Shown here in pieces: positions 26,194 through 36,030 of a DNA stretch of 64,000 nt. The translations under genes and the position numbers were made by a program. The notes under the pieces were generated by a model. It did not search any database. It saw nothing but the letters and a program-made list of their open reading frames with translations, and was not told where the DNA came from. The stretch covers positions 2,232,001 through 2,296,000 of the forward strand of contig NZ_LT900217.1 in the NCBI RefSeq assembly GCF_900199375.1, read 5' to 3'. This stretch comes from Gordonibacter urolithinfaciens (GTDB taxonomy: Bacteria; Actinomycetota; Coriobacteriia; Coriobacteriales; Eggerthellaceae). The stretch's first letter is position 1; each line of letters starts with the position of its first letter.

Positions 26194-27120
26194 ATGGGAC
26201 TGTTCAGGCGTAACCGGATCGAGCACGACGCGCAGGGCGAGCGGAAGGTTGCCGAGACGGAGCTCGAGGCCAACGAGGCCTCTCGTGGCGGCGTGTACCT
26301 GTTCTTCCTCGTCATGTTCGCCGTGGGCTTCCTCGTGCCGTTCCTGCTCACGTTCGCGTTCGTGTCGCCGCTGACCATCGCTGCGTCGGCGGCGGTCGGC
26401 TTCGTCGTGGCCACTTCGGTTCGCATCGCGCCGCAGTGGGAGCGCGTGGCCGTGCTGCGCTTCGGCCGCTTCAACCGCATCGCGGGCCCGGGCATCTACT
26501 GCTGCATCCCGTTCGCGGAGTACGCGGCCATCCACGTGGACCAGCGCATTATGACGGCCTCGTTCTCCGCCGAGGCCGCGCTCACGGCCGATCTCGTTCC
26601 CGTCGACGTTGACGCCATCCTGTTCTGGATGGTGTGGGACGCCGAGAAGGCGTGCCTCGAGGTGGAGAACTATCCGAAGGCCGTGCTGCGCTCGGCCCAG
26701 ACGGCCATGCGCGACGTCATCGGCCAGCTCAACCTTGCCGACATATCCATGCGACGCAAGCAGATCGACCGCGACCTCGAGGAGATATTGGGCAAGAAGT
26801 GCGAGCAGTGGGGCGTGACCGTCATGTCGGTGGAGATCCGCGACATCATGATCCCCAAGGAGCTGCAGGATGCGCTGTCGAAGGAAGCCCAGGCCGAGCG
26901 CGAGCGCAACGCCCGCATCATCCTGGCCGAGGTGGAGAAGGACATCTCCGAGATGTTCGTGGAGGCCGCCGAGGTGTACGACCGCAACCCCCGCGCCATG
27001 AAGCTGCGCGCCATGAACCTGGCCTACGAAGGGGCGAAGGACTCGAAGGGCGTGCTGCTCGCGCCCAGCGCGCTGGCGGACGGGTTCAACATCGGCCAGC
27101 GGGCAGGAGGGGGAGAGTAG
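26194..27120 (+). CDS. SPFH/Band 7 (slipin-like) membrane protein, module copy 1
   Basis: 308-residue stomatin/slipin-type protein. Two adjacent hydrophobic segments at about residues 30-80 form the membrane anchor. The SPFH domain then runs from QWERVAVLRFGRFNRIAGPG through VDQRIMTASFSAEAALTADLVPVDVDA to WGVTVMSVEIRDIMIPKELQ, followed by a Glu/Arg-rich helix suited to oligomerisation. Such proteins form membrane microdomains or cages that scaffold or protect other membrane complexes. GGAGG lies 8 bp upstream of the ATG. The same GntR/SPFH pair occurs twice more in the window. Confidence 0.9.
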   Translation: MGLFRRNRIEHDAQGERKVAETELEANEASRGGVYLFFLVMFAVGFLVPFLLTFAFVSPLTIAASAAVGFVVATSVRIAPQWERVAVLRFGRFNRIAGPGIYCCIPFAEYAAIHVDQRIMTASFSAEAALTADLVPVDVDAILFWMVWDAEKACLEVENYPKAVLRSAQTAMRDVIGQLNLADISMRRKQIDRDLEEILGKKCEQWGVTVMSVEIRDIMIPKELQDALSKEAQAERERNARIILAEVEKDISEMFVEAAEVYDRNPRAMKLRAMNLAYEGAKDSKGVLLAPSALADGFNIGQRAGGGE

Positions 27121-27141
27121 CGCGGCGGCTCTTTCCCTGCG

Positions 27142-27177
27142 AACGACGACGAGCCGCTTATGCGGCTCGTCGTCGTT
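27142..27177. terminator. Bidirectional hairpin between convergent genes
   Basis: A 16-bp perfect stem (27142-27157 with 27162-27177) and a 4-nt loop lie in the 70-bp gap between the SPFH gene and the convergent helicase gene. Confidence 0.75.
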
Positions 27178-27191
27178 GTACCTTTGCGGAG

Positions 27192-28799
<1,608 letters not shown>

Positions 28800-29161
28800 A
28801 AGGGTATTCCGTTTCTCTTCGACGGGCGTCCGCCTCTGCGGAACCGCTCCGTGGTCGCACCCGCTCCAGCGGCGTGCCTTGCGCTTGACTCGAGCCGCTT
28901 TCTGCATCTGTGAGCGTCATCAGCGTGCGCAAAAGAGAAACAAGAAAGAATTTCGTGCAAAGCGACTTACCAGTATGGGGGTTTGCGGGGCGCGCAGCGA
29001 CGGGAATCTCGCGAAACCGCCCGGTTATGCGCGAAACTCCACAATTGGCGGAGGGGGGCGAGTCGTATCAAAAAAATCTCAGTTCGTGGCTTTTCCAACA
29101 GATTATTCCGAAATAAATATTATTCTCATATTAGTATATATTTTGAAGGGGCAAGGGGACT
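28800..29161. promoter_or_regulatory. Divergent intergenic region with AT-rich promoter of the importer operon
   Basis: 362 bp between divergent genes with no supportable coding sequence. The last 70 bp (about 29090-29146) are very AT-rich against a GC-rich background and include ATATATT-type -10 candidates and an imperfect dyad AAATAT...ATATTT (about 29115-29145), which could bind a metal-dependent repressor. No riboswitch was recognised. Confidence 0.4.
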
Positions 29162-30184
29162 ATGACTTCGAAACGTTCGTCAGCGGGAGCGATCGTCATC
29201 GCGGTGGCGGTGATGGTTGTGCTGTTCTTCGGCTCGTTCATGGTCGGGCAGTATCCCATCGATCCGGTGGGGGTTGTCGAGATCATTGGGGCCCAGCTGT
29301 TCGGCTTCGACTGCTCGCAAAGCGACATGGCCCAGACCATTGTGTGGAAAGTGCGCCTGCCTCGCATCTGCGCCGCGCTGCTGGTGGGCGCAGCGCTCTC
29401 CATTGCCGGCGCCGTGTACCAAGGGCTTTTCAAGAACCCCATGGTTTCGCCCGACATATTGGGTGCCTCGTCGGGTGCGGGCTTCGGCGCGGCGCTGGCC
29501 ATCCTTTTGTCGCTTCCTTATGCGTTCATCCAAGTGAACGCATTCGCGTTCGGCATCGTGGCCGTGGGGCTGGCCTACTTCGTGTGCCAGCGCGTCAGCC
29601 GTGGCAAGGATGCCATTCTCATGTTGGTGCTGGGCGGCATGATAGTGTCCACCCTGTTCTCGTCGTTCATCACGTTGACGAAGTACGTGGCCGATCCTGA
29701 TAGCAAGCTGCCCGAGATCACGTACTGGCTCATGGGCAGCCTGTCCACAGTGAACCTGCAAGACATCTTGTTCTTGCTGCCGCCCCTTCTCGTCGGCATC
29801 GCACCTTTGGCCTTCCTGCGCTGGCAGCTTAACGCCATGGCGTTCGGCGACGAGGAGGCGCAGGCCATGGGCTTGAACGTGAAGCGGTTGCGCGGGCTGT
29901 TCATCCTGTGCGCGACGCTGCTCACGGCGGCCTCGGTGGCCATCGCCGGCATGATAGGGTGGATAGGGCTCATCATCCCGCATATGGCCCGGTTCATCGT
30001 GGGACCGAACTGCAAGGTGCTCCTGCCCATGTCGTTCTTGGTGGGCGGCAGCTTCCTCTTGCTGGTGGACAACGTGGCGCGCAACCTGTTCACCGTCGAG
30101 ATCCCGCTGGGCATCCTCACGTCCATCGTTGGCGCGCCGTTCTTCTTCTACCTATTGCTGAAGAGAAAGAAGGAACAGCTATGA
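29162..30184 (+). CDS. FecCD-family ABC importer permease
   Basis: 340-residue inner-membrane permease of the BtuC/FecD/FhuB type, with about ten hydrophobic helices. WKVRLPRICAALLVGAALSIAGAVYQGLFKNPMVSPDILGASSGAG is split over the conserved N-terminal family motif, and GWIGLIIPHMARFIVGPN contains the second signature, where the ATPase docks. The substrate class is iron-siderophore, heme, cobalamin or a related metal complex. AAGGGG lies ahead of the ATG. It overlaps the ATPase gene by four bases. Confidence 0.92.
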   Translation: MTSKRSSAGAIVIAVAVMVVLFFGSFMVGQYPIDPVGVVEIIGAQLFGFDCSQSDMAQTIVWKVRLPRICAALLVGAALSIAGAVYQGLFKNPMVSPDILGASSGAGFGAALAILLSLPYAFIQVNAFAFGIVAVGLAYFVCQRVSRGKDAILMLVLGGMIVSTLFSSFITLTKYVADPDSKLPEITYWLMGSLSTVNLQDILFLLPPLLVGIAPLAFLRWQLNAMAFGDEEAQAMGLNVKRLRGLFILCATLLTAASVAIAGMIGWIGLIIPHMARFIVGPNCKVLLPMSFLVGGSFLLLVDNVARNLFTVEIPLGILTSIVGAPFFFYLLLKRKKEQL

Positions 30185-31032
30185 TCTTGGAGGCACGCGG
30201 CGTATGCGCCGGGTACCGCGACGTCGACATCGTGCACGACGTGAGCTTCGAGCTGGAGAGCGGGGAGGTGCTGTGTCTGCTGGGACCTAACGGCGTGGGG
30301 AAGACGACGCTGTTCAAGTCGCTTCTGGGCTTCATTCCATTCTCGGCAGGCGGGCTGTATGTGGACGGGCGTGCGGTGGACCACCGTCGCCGGAAGGAGA
30401 CGGCCTCGCTCATCGGCTACGTGCCGCAGGTGCACGAGCCGCCATTCCCATTCGTGGTCATCGATGTGGTGGTCATGGGATCCATCGCACGGGCCGATGC
30501 GTTCGCGGGACCGGGGCGCGACGCGTTCGACGAAGCCGACGAGCTGCTGGAGCTGCTGGGCATAGCGTATCTGCGCAACCGTGTGTACACCGAGATCAGT
30601 GGCGGAGAGCGGCAAATGGTACTCATCGCCCGCGCGCTCATGCAGAACCCGTCGTTCCTCATGATGGACGAGCCTACGTCCAGTCTGGACTTCGGCAACC
30701 AAATGCGGGTGCTCGCGCAGATCTGCGCGCTCGCTCATCGCGGCGTGGGGATCATCATGACGTCGCACTTCCCCGACCATGCGTTCCTGTGCTGCGACAA
30801 GGCTGCGGTCATGAGCCGCACGAGCCCGTTTCGCGTGGCGGACGTGGGCGACATCGTGTGCGAGGAGACTTTGGAGGAGGCGTACGGCATTCCCGTGAAG
30901 GTGGCGTCCATCGACGTGCCGGAGCATCCCGACGGGACGGTGACCACGTGCGTGCCGCTGTTGAAGACGAAGGCGCATTCGTGTCCGTGCGGGGAAGAGG
31001 GCTTGTTCGGCGTTGACGGGAGGGTGCGGTGA
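30181..31032 (+). CDS. FecE-type ABC importer ATPase
   Basis: 283-residue ATP-binding subunit. Walker A is GPNGVGKTT (residues 35-43), the Q-loop YVPQVHEP, the signature ISGGERQMVLIARAL, Walker B LMMDEPTSSLD and the switch histidine in MTSHFPDH. After the ATPase core it has a Cys-containing tail (TKAHSCPCGEEG) that is not typical of the family and could bind metal. It pairs with the FecCD permease just upstream. Confidence 0.92.
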   Translation: MILEARGVCAGYRDVDIVHDVSFELESGEVLCLLGPNGVGKTTLFKSLLGFIPFSAGGLYVDGRAVDHRRRKETASLIGYVPQVHEPPFPFVVIDVVVMGSIARADAFAGPGRDAFDEADELLELLGIAYLRNRVYTEISGGERQMVLIARALMQNPSFLMMDEPTSSLDFGNQMRVLAQICALAHRGVGIIMTSHFPDHAFLCCDKAAVMSRTSPFRVADVGDIVCEETLEEAYGIPVKVASIDVPEHPDGTVTTCVPLLKTKAHSCPCGEEGLFGVDGRVR

Positions 31033-31973
31033 TGAGCGGTAAGGCGAACGGCTTCGTGGCGGCAGACGCGCCTTGTAGCTTGCATGAGCTGATCGAGGAA
31101 ACGCTGCACATCACCTGCGCAGATGGTCTGATGCCTACCGTGAGGCGCTTGTGTTTCGGCGCGCGGTGGGCTGTAGTGGAGCTGTCGGATGGACGTGCGG
31201 GGCGTGCGTTCACGTTCAACGGGCAGCATGCGGTGTATGGGGCGCTCGACTTCGAGTACATGAGGAGCTTGCAGAGCTTAACGGGCGTGTATGCGGACGA
31301 TGCGGTGGCGCAGCTATTGGACGAGCACGAGCATGGGGCTGTCGTCGGGGCCGCCGATGATGCGGCGTACCGCTCGCTTCGCCGCAGCGTGGCGCTGGCG
31401 GTTGCGAACGCGCTTTCGTGCGAGGTGAATGCACCCGAAGCGCTGACTGAGCGCGGCTTTGTCGTCTCGGATTCGTCCGACCGGTCGTTTTTCCGCCCCG
31501 ACGACGCCGTGGTGCTGGTGGGCGCGGGCATGCTGCTGCGGGAGGCGGCCGCCATGTGCGCCTCGCTCGACGTGGTGGACCTGCGTCCGCGTGCTGCGCT
31601 GCAGAGCGTGCTCCTGGATGCCGATGGCGTGCGCACGGGTCCGGGCACGGTGCGGTTCCATGACGTGGAGAACACCGGGGCGCTTGTCGCGCAGGCCGAT
31701 GTCGTGGGTATAACGGGATGCGCGCTGGAGAACGACAGCCTGTTCGATATCGCTCGCCTGCCGCGGCGCGCGCGGGAGTTCGTGATGTTCGGGCCGTCCG
31801 CGCAAGCGCCGATGGAGTTGTTCGCCGCTCTGGGTGCAACGCGCGTTGTGGCAAGCCGCATTGTGGATGCGGATGCCCTTATCGAGGGCATGCTGGAGGC
31901 CTTCGACGCCGCCGGACCGCGCAGCGCGACCGAAGGCTATGTGGTGACCATGCCCGAGCAGGGCAGGGAGTAA
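31032..31973 (+). CDS. DUF364-like (putative heavy-metal chelation) protein
   Basis: 313-residue soluble protein. The N-terminal part has the feel of the DUF4213 domain (GARWAVVELSDGRAGRAFTF), and the C-terminal half of DUF364, with DDAVVLVGAGMLLREAA, a nucleotide-binding-like glycine loop, followed by ADVVGITGCALENDSLFDIARL and VMFGPSAQAPMELFAALG. Proteins of this type are linked with metal or metal-chelate metabolism, but no reaction has been firmly assigned. The start is ATG 31032, overlapping the ATPase stop; GTG 31029 is also possible. It sits inside the importer operon, suggesting it acts on the imported ligand. Confidence 0.7.
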   Translation: MSGKANGFVAADAPCSLHELIEETLHITCADGLMPTVRRLCFGARWAVVELSDGRAGRAFTFNGQHAVYGALDFEYMRSLQSLTGVYADDAVAQLLDEHEHGAVVGAADDAAYRSLRRSVALAVANALSCEVNAPEALTERGFVVSDSSDRSFFRPDDAVVLVGAGMLLREAAAMCASLDVVDLRPRAALQSVLLDADGVRTGPGTVRFHDVENTGALVAQADVVGITGCALENDSLFDIARLPRRAREFVMFGPSAQAPMELFAALGATRVVASRIVDADALIEGMLEAFDAAGPRSATEGYVVTMPEQGRE

Positions 31974-31991
31974 CGGGAGGAAGGGAGCGCC

Positions 31992-33092
31992 ATGAATGGG
32001 GGATTTCGCATGCTGTCGAGGAGATGTTTCGTCCAGCTCATTATGGCGGCGGGCGCGGTCACGGTGGGCGCGGCGGCGCTGAGCGGTTGCTCGCAGGGCA
32101 GTGGGGAAGACGGCGCTGGAGCAGGTGACGGTGCCAAGCAAGGCGGTGCGGACACGGTGAAGATCGCGCGTCCGGCTACGGTGACGGACGCGAAGGGCCG
32201 CGAGGTGGCGGTGCCGGAACGCATCGAGCGCATCGGCATCACGTGCATGGGCGGAGCGCTCCAAACGATGAGCGTGCTGGGTGGGGCCGACCGCGTGGTA
32301 GTGGCGCCGTCGCCGGCCAAGTCCTCGCCGCTTCTGTTGGAGATATTCCCGCAGTACGAAAGCCTTCCCGACGCCGGTACGTTCGATGACGTCAACATCG
32401 AGACCATTGCCGCTGCCGAGCCCGACTTCGTGTTCGTGTCCAGCACGTCGGACAAGGGCAACGCGCAGATAGAGGATATCGGCATTGCCACGTACACGCT
32501 TTCGACGGCGAACGCATCCGCCGAATCGCTGCGACAGGAATATCAAAACGTTGGCGTGCTGCTGGGCACCGAGGACATCGCGGCCGAGCTCGTGGGGTTC
32601 TGGGACGATTTGATGGGGCGCGTGGAGAAGGGCGTGTCCGCTCTGCCCGAGGGCGAGCGGCTCACGGTGTACCGCTGCGCCGCCGCCATCACGAAGGCGA
32701 GTCATACGCCGTGGGCCTCGAATTGGATACGCACAGCGGGCGGTGTTCCCGTGGCCGATGACGGCACGACGGGCGACGTGAGCCTGGAGAAGATTGCCGC
32801 ATGGGATCCTGATGTCATCAGCACCTCGGCGAAGGTGGAGGGACTGCTGAACGATCCGAGCCTGCAGAAGCTGAAAGCCATCAAAAACGGTGCCGTGTAC
32901 AAGAGTCCGAAGGGTTGCATGGGCTGGGACACGCCGTCTCCCGAGGTTCCTCTCGGGTTCGCGTGGCTGGCGCAGATGCTCTATCCCGATCGTTTCGAAG
33001 ATATCGACCTCGAGAAGGAGGCGAAAGGCTTCTACGAGAGGTTCTACCACTACGACCTTACTGACGAGGGCTACCAGGCATTCTTCAAATAA
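31992..33092 (+). CDS. Tat-dependent ABC substrate-binding lipoprotein, copy 1
   Basis: 366-residue solute receptor of the FepB/BtuF class for the FecCD importer. The N-terminus carries SRRCFVQL (Tat) and ends in LSGC, a lipobox, so the protein is exported folded and lipid-anchored. The mature part has two lobes joined by a helix; TVTDAKGREVAVPERIERIGI and the segment following are typical. AGGAAGGGAG precedes the ATG. A second, similar receptor gene follows 60 bp downstream. Folded export hints at a tightly bound ligand or cofactor. Confidence 0.88.
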   Translation: MNGGFRMLSRRCFVQLIMAAGAVTVGAAALSGCSQGSGEDGAGAGDGAKQGGADTVKIARPATVTDAKGREVAVPERIERIGITCMGGALQTMSVLGGADRVVVAPSPAKSSPLLLEIFPQYESLPDAGTFDDVNIETIAAAEPDFVFVSSTSDKGNAQIEDIGIATYTLSTANASAESLRQEYQNVGVLLGTEDIAAELVGFWDDLMGRVEKGVSALPEGERLTVYRCAAAITKASHTPWASNWIRTAGGVPVADDGTTGDVSLEKIAAWDPDVISTSAKVEGLLNDPSLQKLKAIKNGAVYKSPKGCMGWDTPSPEVPLGFAWLAQMLYPDRFEDIDLEKEAKGFYERFYHYDLTDEGYQAFFK

Positions 33093-33152
33093 ACGCCAAC
33101 ATGCGGTCGCGGGGATAGCCTGCGGTCGCGGGAAAGAAAGGATGTGCTACCG

Positions 33153-34250
33153 ATGGACCAGAACATGAATCTGCTCACGCGCCGGCGTTTCGTCGAGCTG
33201 CTAATGGCAACCGGCGTCGTTGCTGTGGGGTCAGCTACGCTCGGGGGTTGTGCGCAGGGTGGCGATGCCGGCCAGAAGGGCGATGCCGCGAAGGATGAGG
33301 CGGATGCAGGGGCGCAGGCCGAGGCGTCAATTGTCGTGGACGCGAAGGGCAACGAGTTCGCCATACCCGACAGTGTGGAGCGCATCGCCATCACGTGCAA
33401 TGGCGGCACCACCCACGAGGTGGCCATCTTCGGCGCGGCGGACAAGATCGTGGCACAGCCCTCCATGAAGAAGTTCCCGCAGCTGCTGAAGATGTATCCG
33501 CAGTTCAACAACGTGGTGAACGCCGGCTCGTTCGACGACCTCAACATTGAGGCCCTGGTGGCAACCGAGCCCGACGTGGCGCTAGTGGGCGTGAGCTCCG
33601 ACAAGGGCAACGCGCAGATCGCCGAGGTGGGAATCCCCACCTACGTCATGCTCATCGGATGGGCGGCCATCGATACGCTCAAGCAGGAGTTCCTGAACGT
33701 GGGCAAGATCCTCGGCAACGAGGAGAAGGCACAACGGCTGGTCGACCACTGGAACGCCACGCTGGGCGATTTGGAGAAGAAGGTTGCGAAGATACCTGCG
33801 GGCGACCGCAAAAAGGTGTATTACCTAAGCGGTGCCGACATCACGAAGGCGAACACCGGCGACTGGGGCCGCACGTGGATCGATGCGATAGGCGCCGACT
33901 TCGCCGTGCCCGAGACCGACCTCAACGGCGACGTGACCGTGGAGAAGGCGCTCGAATGGGATCCGGATATCATCGTCGTGCAGGGCGGCAGCAATCTCGA
34001 CGAGCTCTACGGCGCCGAGCAGGTGCAGGATCTCAAGGCCATCAAGAACAAGCAGGTATTCTCCATCCCCATCGGCGGCTTTTGGTGGGATCGCCCGAGC
34101 CCCGAGGCGACGCTCGGCTTCTTATGGCTGGCCCAGACGGTGTATCCCGAGTATATGGGGGACATCGACCTGGCGGCAGAGACCAAGGACTTCTTCAAGG
34201 AGTTCTACGGCTACGATCTCTCCGACGACGAGTACGCGTCGTTCTTCTAA
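33153..34250 (+). CDS. Tat-dependent ABC substrate-binding lipoprotein, copy 2
   Basis: 365-residue paralogue of the preceding receptor. It has TRRRFVELL (Tat), then LGGC as lipobox, and shares the order VVDAKGNEFAIPDSVERIAITCNGG and SSDKGNAQIAEVGIPTYV. The two receptors have clearly diverged in the binding-lobe segments (for example around the NTGDWGRTW region), so they may deliver related but different ligands to one permease. ATG 33153 is preceded by AAGGA at longish spacing; GTG 33144 is an alternative. The operon ends at a hairpin at 34272. Confidence 0.88.
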   Translation: MDQNMNLLTRRRFVELLMATGVVAVGSATLGGCAQGGDAGQKGDAAKDEADAGAQAEASIVVDAKGNEFAIPDSVERIAITCNGGTTHEVAIFGAADKIVAQPSMKKFPQLLKMYPQFNNVVNAGSFDDLNIEALVATEPDVALVGVSSDKGNAQIAEVGIPTYVMLIGWAAIDTLKQEFLNVGKILGNEEKAQRLVDHWNATLGDLEKKVAKIPAGDRKKVYYLSGADITKANTGDWGRTWIDAIGADFAVPETDLNGDVTVEKALEWDPDIIVVQGGSNLDELYGAEQVQDLKAIKNKQVFSIPIGGFWWDRPSPEATLGFLWLAQTVYPEYMGDIDLAAETKDFFKEFYGYDLSDDEYASFF

Positions 34251-34271
34251 GCGTTCCCCTTCCCTGGAACG

Positions 34272-34311
34272 GCCCCGGGTGCTGTGCCGAAGCCGCCGCA
34301 GCGCCCGGGGC
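34272..34311. terminator. GC-rich hairpin between convergent genes
   Basis: 34272-34284 pairs with 34299-34311 (13 bp, one G-U-type position) between the receptor gene and the convergent Crp/Fnr gene. Confidence 0.65.
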
Positions 34312-34340
34312 GTAAGCAGCTGCGGGGACGAGGGAGGCGG

Positions 34341-35009
34341 CTACGACAGGCGGTGGAGCTCGAAATGCTTGCGGGAGAAGGTGAGGTAGCCGTCTTTCTG
34401 GAGGCGGCTCAGCTCGTGGGAAAGGGCGCTGCGCTCCACGTAGAGCGCGTCGGCGAGTTCTTGCCGGGTGTAGGGGATGTCGAATGCGGAGCTGCCGTGG
34501 AGCGCGGCCTGGTCGGACAGATAGGCAAGTACCTTCTCGCGCGTGGAGCGGTTCGATACGATGCCCAGCTTGCCTAGCAAATCGGCGTTCATCTGCAGGG
34601 TGATGCGGGCCAGGTTCTCGCGGATGCGGTTGACGTGCACCATGCAGCACGGCTTGGCTTCCACATGCCGCTCGAGGTTGAACTGCAGCAGCGTGCACGG
34701 GCTGCTGGCAACGACGTCGGCAGGCAAAGGGAGATTTAGCTTGAAGAACTGCTCGGCTGCGAGTACCGAGCCGGCGGCGTATTCGCCCAAGATGGAGCGG
34801 TTGCCCCAGTAGTCGTTGCTCACAAGCTGGGCGCGCCCCTCGCAGAGGTAGCCGGTGCTGCGCTGTGCCTCGCCGCGGCCCAGGATGCGCTCGTGCTTGC
34901 TGAACGTGGCGAGCGTCGCATTGAGGCAGGAGAGCACATGGGGAACCTTTTCGGCCGGAACGCCTTCGAACAGCGGGAGGTTGACGGGGAGGGCGGCAAG
35001 GTCGGACAC
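34341..35009 (-). CDS. Crp/Fnr-family transcription regulator
   Basis: 222-residue regulator: residues 1-140 form a cyclic-nucleotide-binding-type beta roll (LFEGVPAEKVPHVLSCL, RILGRGEAQRSTGYLCEG), and the C-terminal 75 residues form the winged helix with TRQELADALYVERSALSHELSRLQKDG. It lacks the clustered N-terminal cysteines of classical FNR, though CC in AKPCCMVHVN could be redox- or metal-active. It is divergent from the nitrogenase-like operon and convergent with the importer operon, so it may control both. A dyad at 35029-35044 lies at its own promoter. Confidence 0.85.
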   Translation of the reverse strand: MSDLAALPVNLPLFEGVPAEKVPHVLSCLNATLATFSKHERILGRGEAQRSTGYLCEGRAQLVSNDYWGNRSILGEYAAGSVLAAEQFFKLNLPLPADVVASSPCTLLQFNLERHVEAKPCCMVHVNRIRENLARITLQMNADLLGKLGIVSNRSTREKVLAYLSDQAALHGSSAFDIPYTRQELADALYVERSALSHELSRLQKDGYLTFSRKHFELHRLS

Positions 35010-35028
35010 GGGGCAGCTCCTTCGGCTT

Positions 35029-35044
35029 TTGGTGGTAAAACCAA
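35029..35044. promoter_or_regulatory. Candidate Crp/Fnr operator
   Basis: TTGGT (35029-35033) and ACCAA (35040-35044) form a perfect dyad with a 6-bp spacer, 20 bp in front of the Crp/Fnr start codon and about 105 bp from the NifH-like start. The layout suits autoregulation and joint control of the divergent operon. Confidence 0.45.
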
Positions 35045-35148
35045 CTGAAATTATCCTGGTTTATGCATTATCTTACTTCAAGGATTAATGAGAGGCAAGA
35101 TTGGCTCGGGATTTCGCAGGGAAGCGCACGGAGAAGGGACAGGATGCG

Positions 35149-36030
35149 ATGTTGAGAATCGCGGTGTACGGAAAAGGCGGCATCGGGAAGTCGACGACGG
35201 TGTCCAACCTGGCGGCCGTACTGGCGCTGCGGGGCTACACGGTCATGCAGATCGGGTGCGATCCGAAGGCCGACTCCACGTACGTGCTCATGCACGGCGA
35301 GCGCATTCCCTCGGTGCTCGACCTCATGCGGAAGGCGGCGAACCCCACGCTTGAGGACGCCGTGCACCGCGGTTTTGCAGGCGTGCTGTGCGTGGAGGCG
35401 GGCGGGCCGACGCCGGGCACGGGATGCGCGGGGCGCGGTGTCATTACGGCGTTCGAGCAGCTTGCCGCGCTGCATGCCTACGAGGAGCTCGCGCCGGATA
35501 TCGTGCTGTACGACGTGCTGGGAGATGTGGTGTGCGGCGGCTTCTCGCTGCCGCTGCGCGGCGAGCACTCCGACGTGGTGTACGTGGTCACGTCGGGTGA
35601 GATGATGTCGATGTATGCGGCTTCGAACATCGCGCAGGCCCTTGAGCGGTTCAAGGCGCGCGACTACGCGCGCTTCGGCGGCCTGGTGCTGAACCGGCGC
35701 GACGTGGCAGATGAGCGCGCACTGGTGGAGAGTCTGGCAGACGAGCTGGGGACGGGCATTGTGGCCGATGTTCCTCGCTCGGCAGACGTCCACGCGTGCG
35801 AGCAGGAAACGCTCACGGTGATCGAAGGCGCCCCTGCAAGCGCGGCGGCGCGTGCCTATGGGGCCCTGGCCGATGCCGTGCTGGACGAGGCGGGGTTGCC
35901 CCGCGCGAAGGCGGGAATTGCAGGGGAGCCGAGCGAGAAGGCTGCCGTGCCAACGTCGAATGCGAAAGCGGCCGCTGCGGTGGCGCTTGCGGACGGGCCC
36001 AAGGCGGAGGGGGACGGCCGTGGCCTCTGA
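35149..36030 (+). CDS. NifH-like reductase ATPase of a nitrogenase-like system
   Basis: 293-residue homologue of nitrogenase iron protein. The P-loop GKGGIGKST (residues 8-16), GCDPKADST, the first cluster ligand region TGCAGRGVITA (Cys93) and the second DVLGDVVCGGF (Cys129) are all present, so a homodimer bridging one [4Fe-4S] cluster is expected. ATP hydrolysis would drive low-potential electrons to the component-1-like partners encoded next. The last 45 residues are an Ala/Lys-rich extension. ATG 35149 is used; the frame continues upstream to a weak TTG. No nif assembly genes are nearby, and the importer and MoeA neighbours argue against nitrogen fixation. Confidence 0.9.
   Translation: MLRIAVYGKGGIGKSTTVSNLAAVLALRGYTVMQIGCDPKADSTYVLMHGERIPSVLDLMRKAANPTLEDAVHRGFAGVLCVEAGGPTPGTGCAGRGVITAFEQLAALHAYEELAPDIVLYDVLGDVVCGGFSLPLRGEHSDVVYVVTSGEMMSMYAASNIAQALERFKARDYARFGGLVLNRRDVADERALVESLADELGTGIVADVPRSADVHACEQETLTVIEGAPASAAARAYGALADAVLDEAGLPRAKAGIAGEPSEKAAVPTSNAKAAAAVALADGPKAEGDGRGL

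Noticed and set aside
28800-29161. Cobalamin or molybdenum-cofactor riboswitch before the importer operon
   Set aside because: No convincing B12 box or conserved Moco core could be found by eye.
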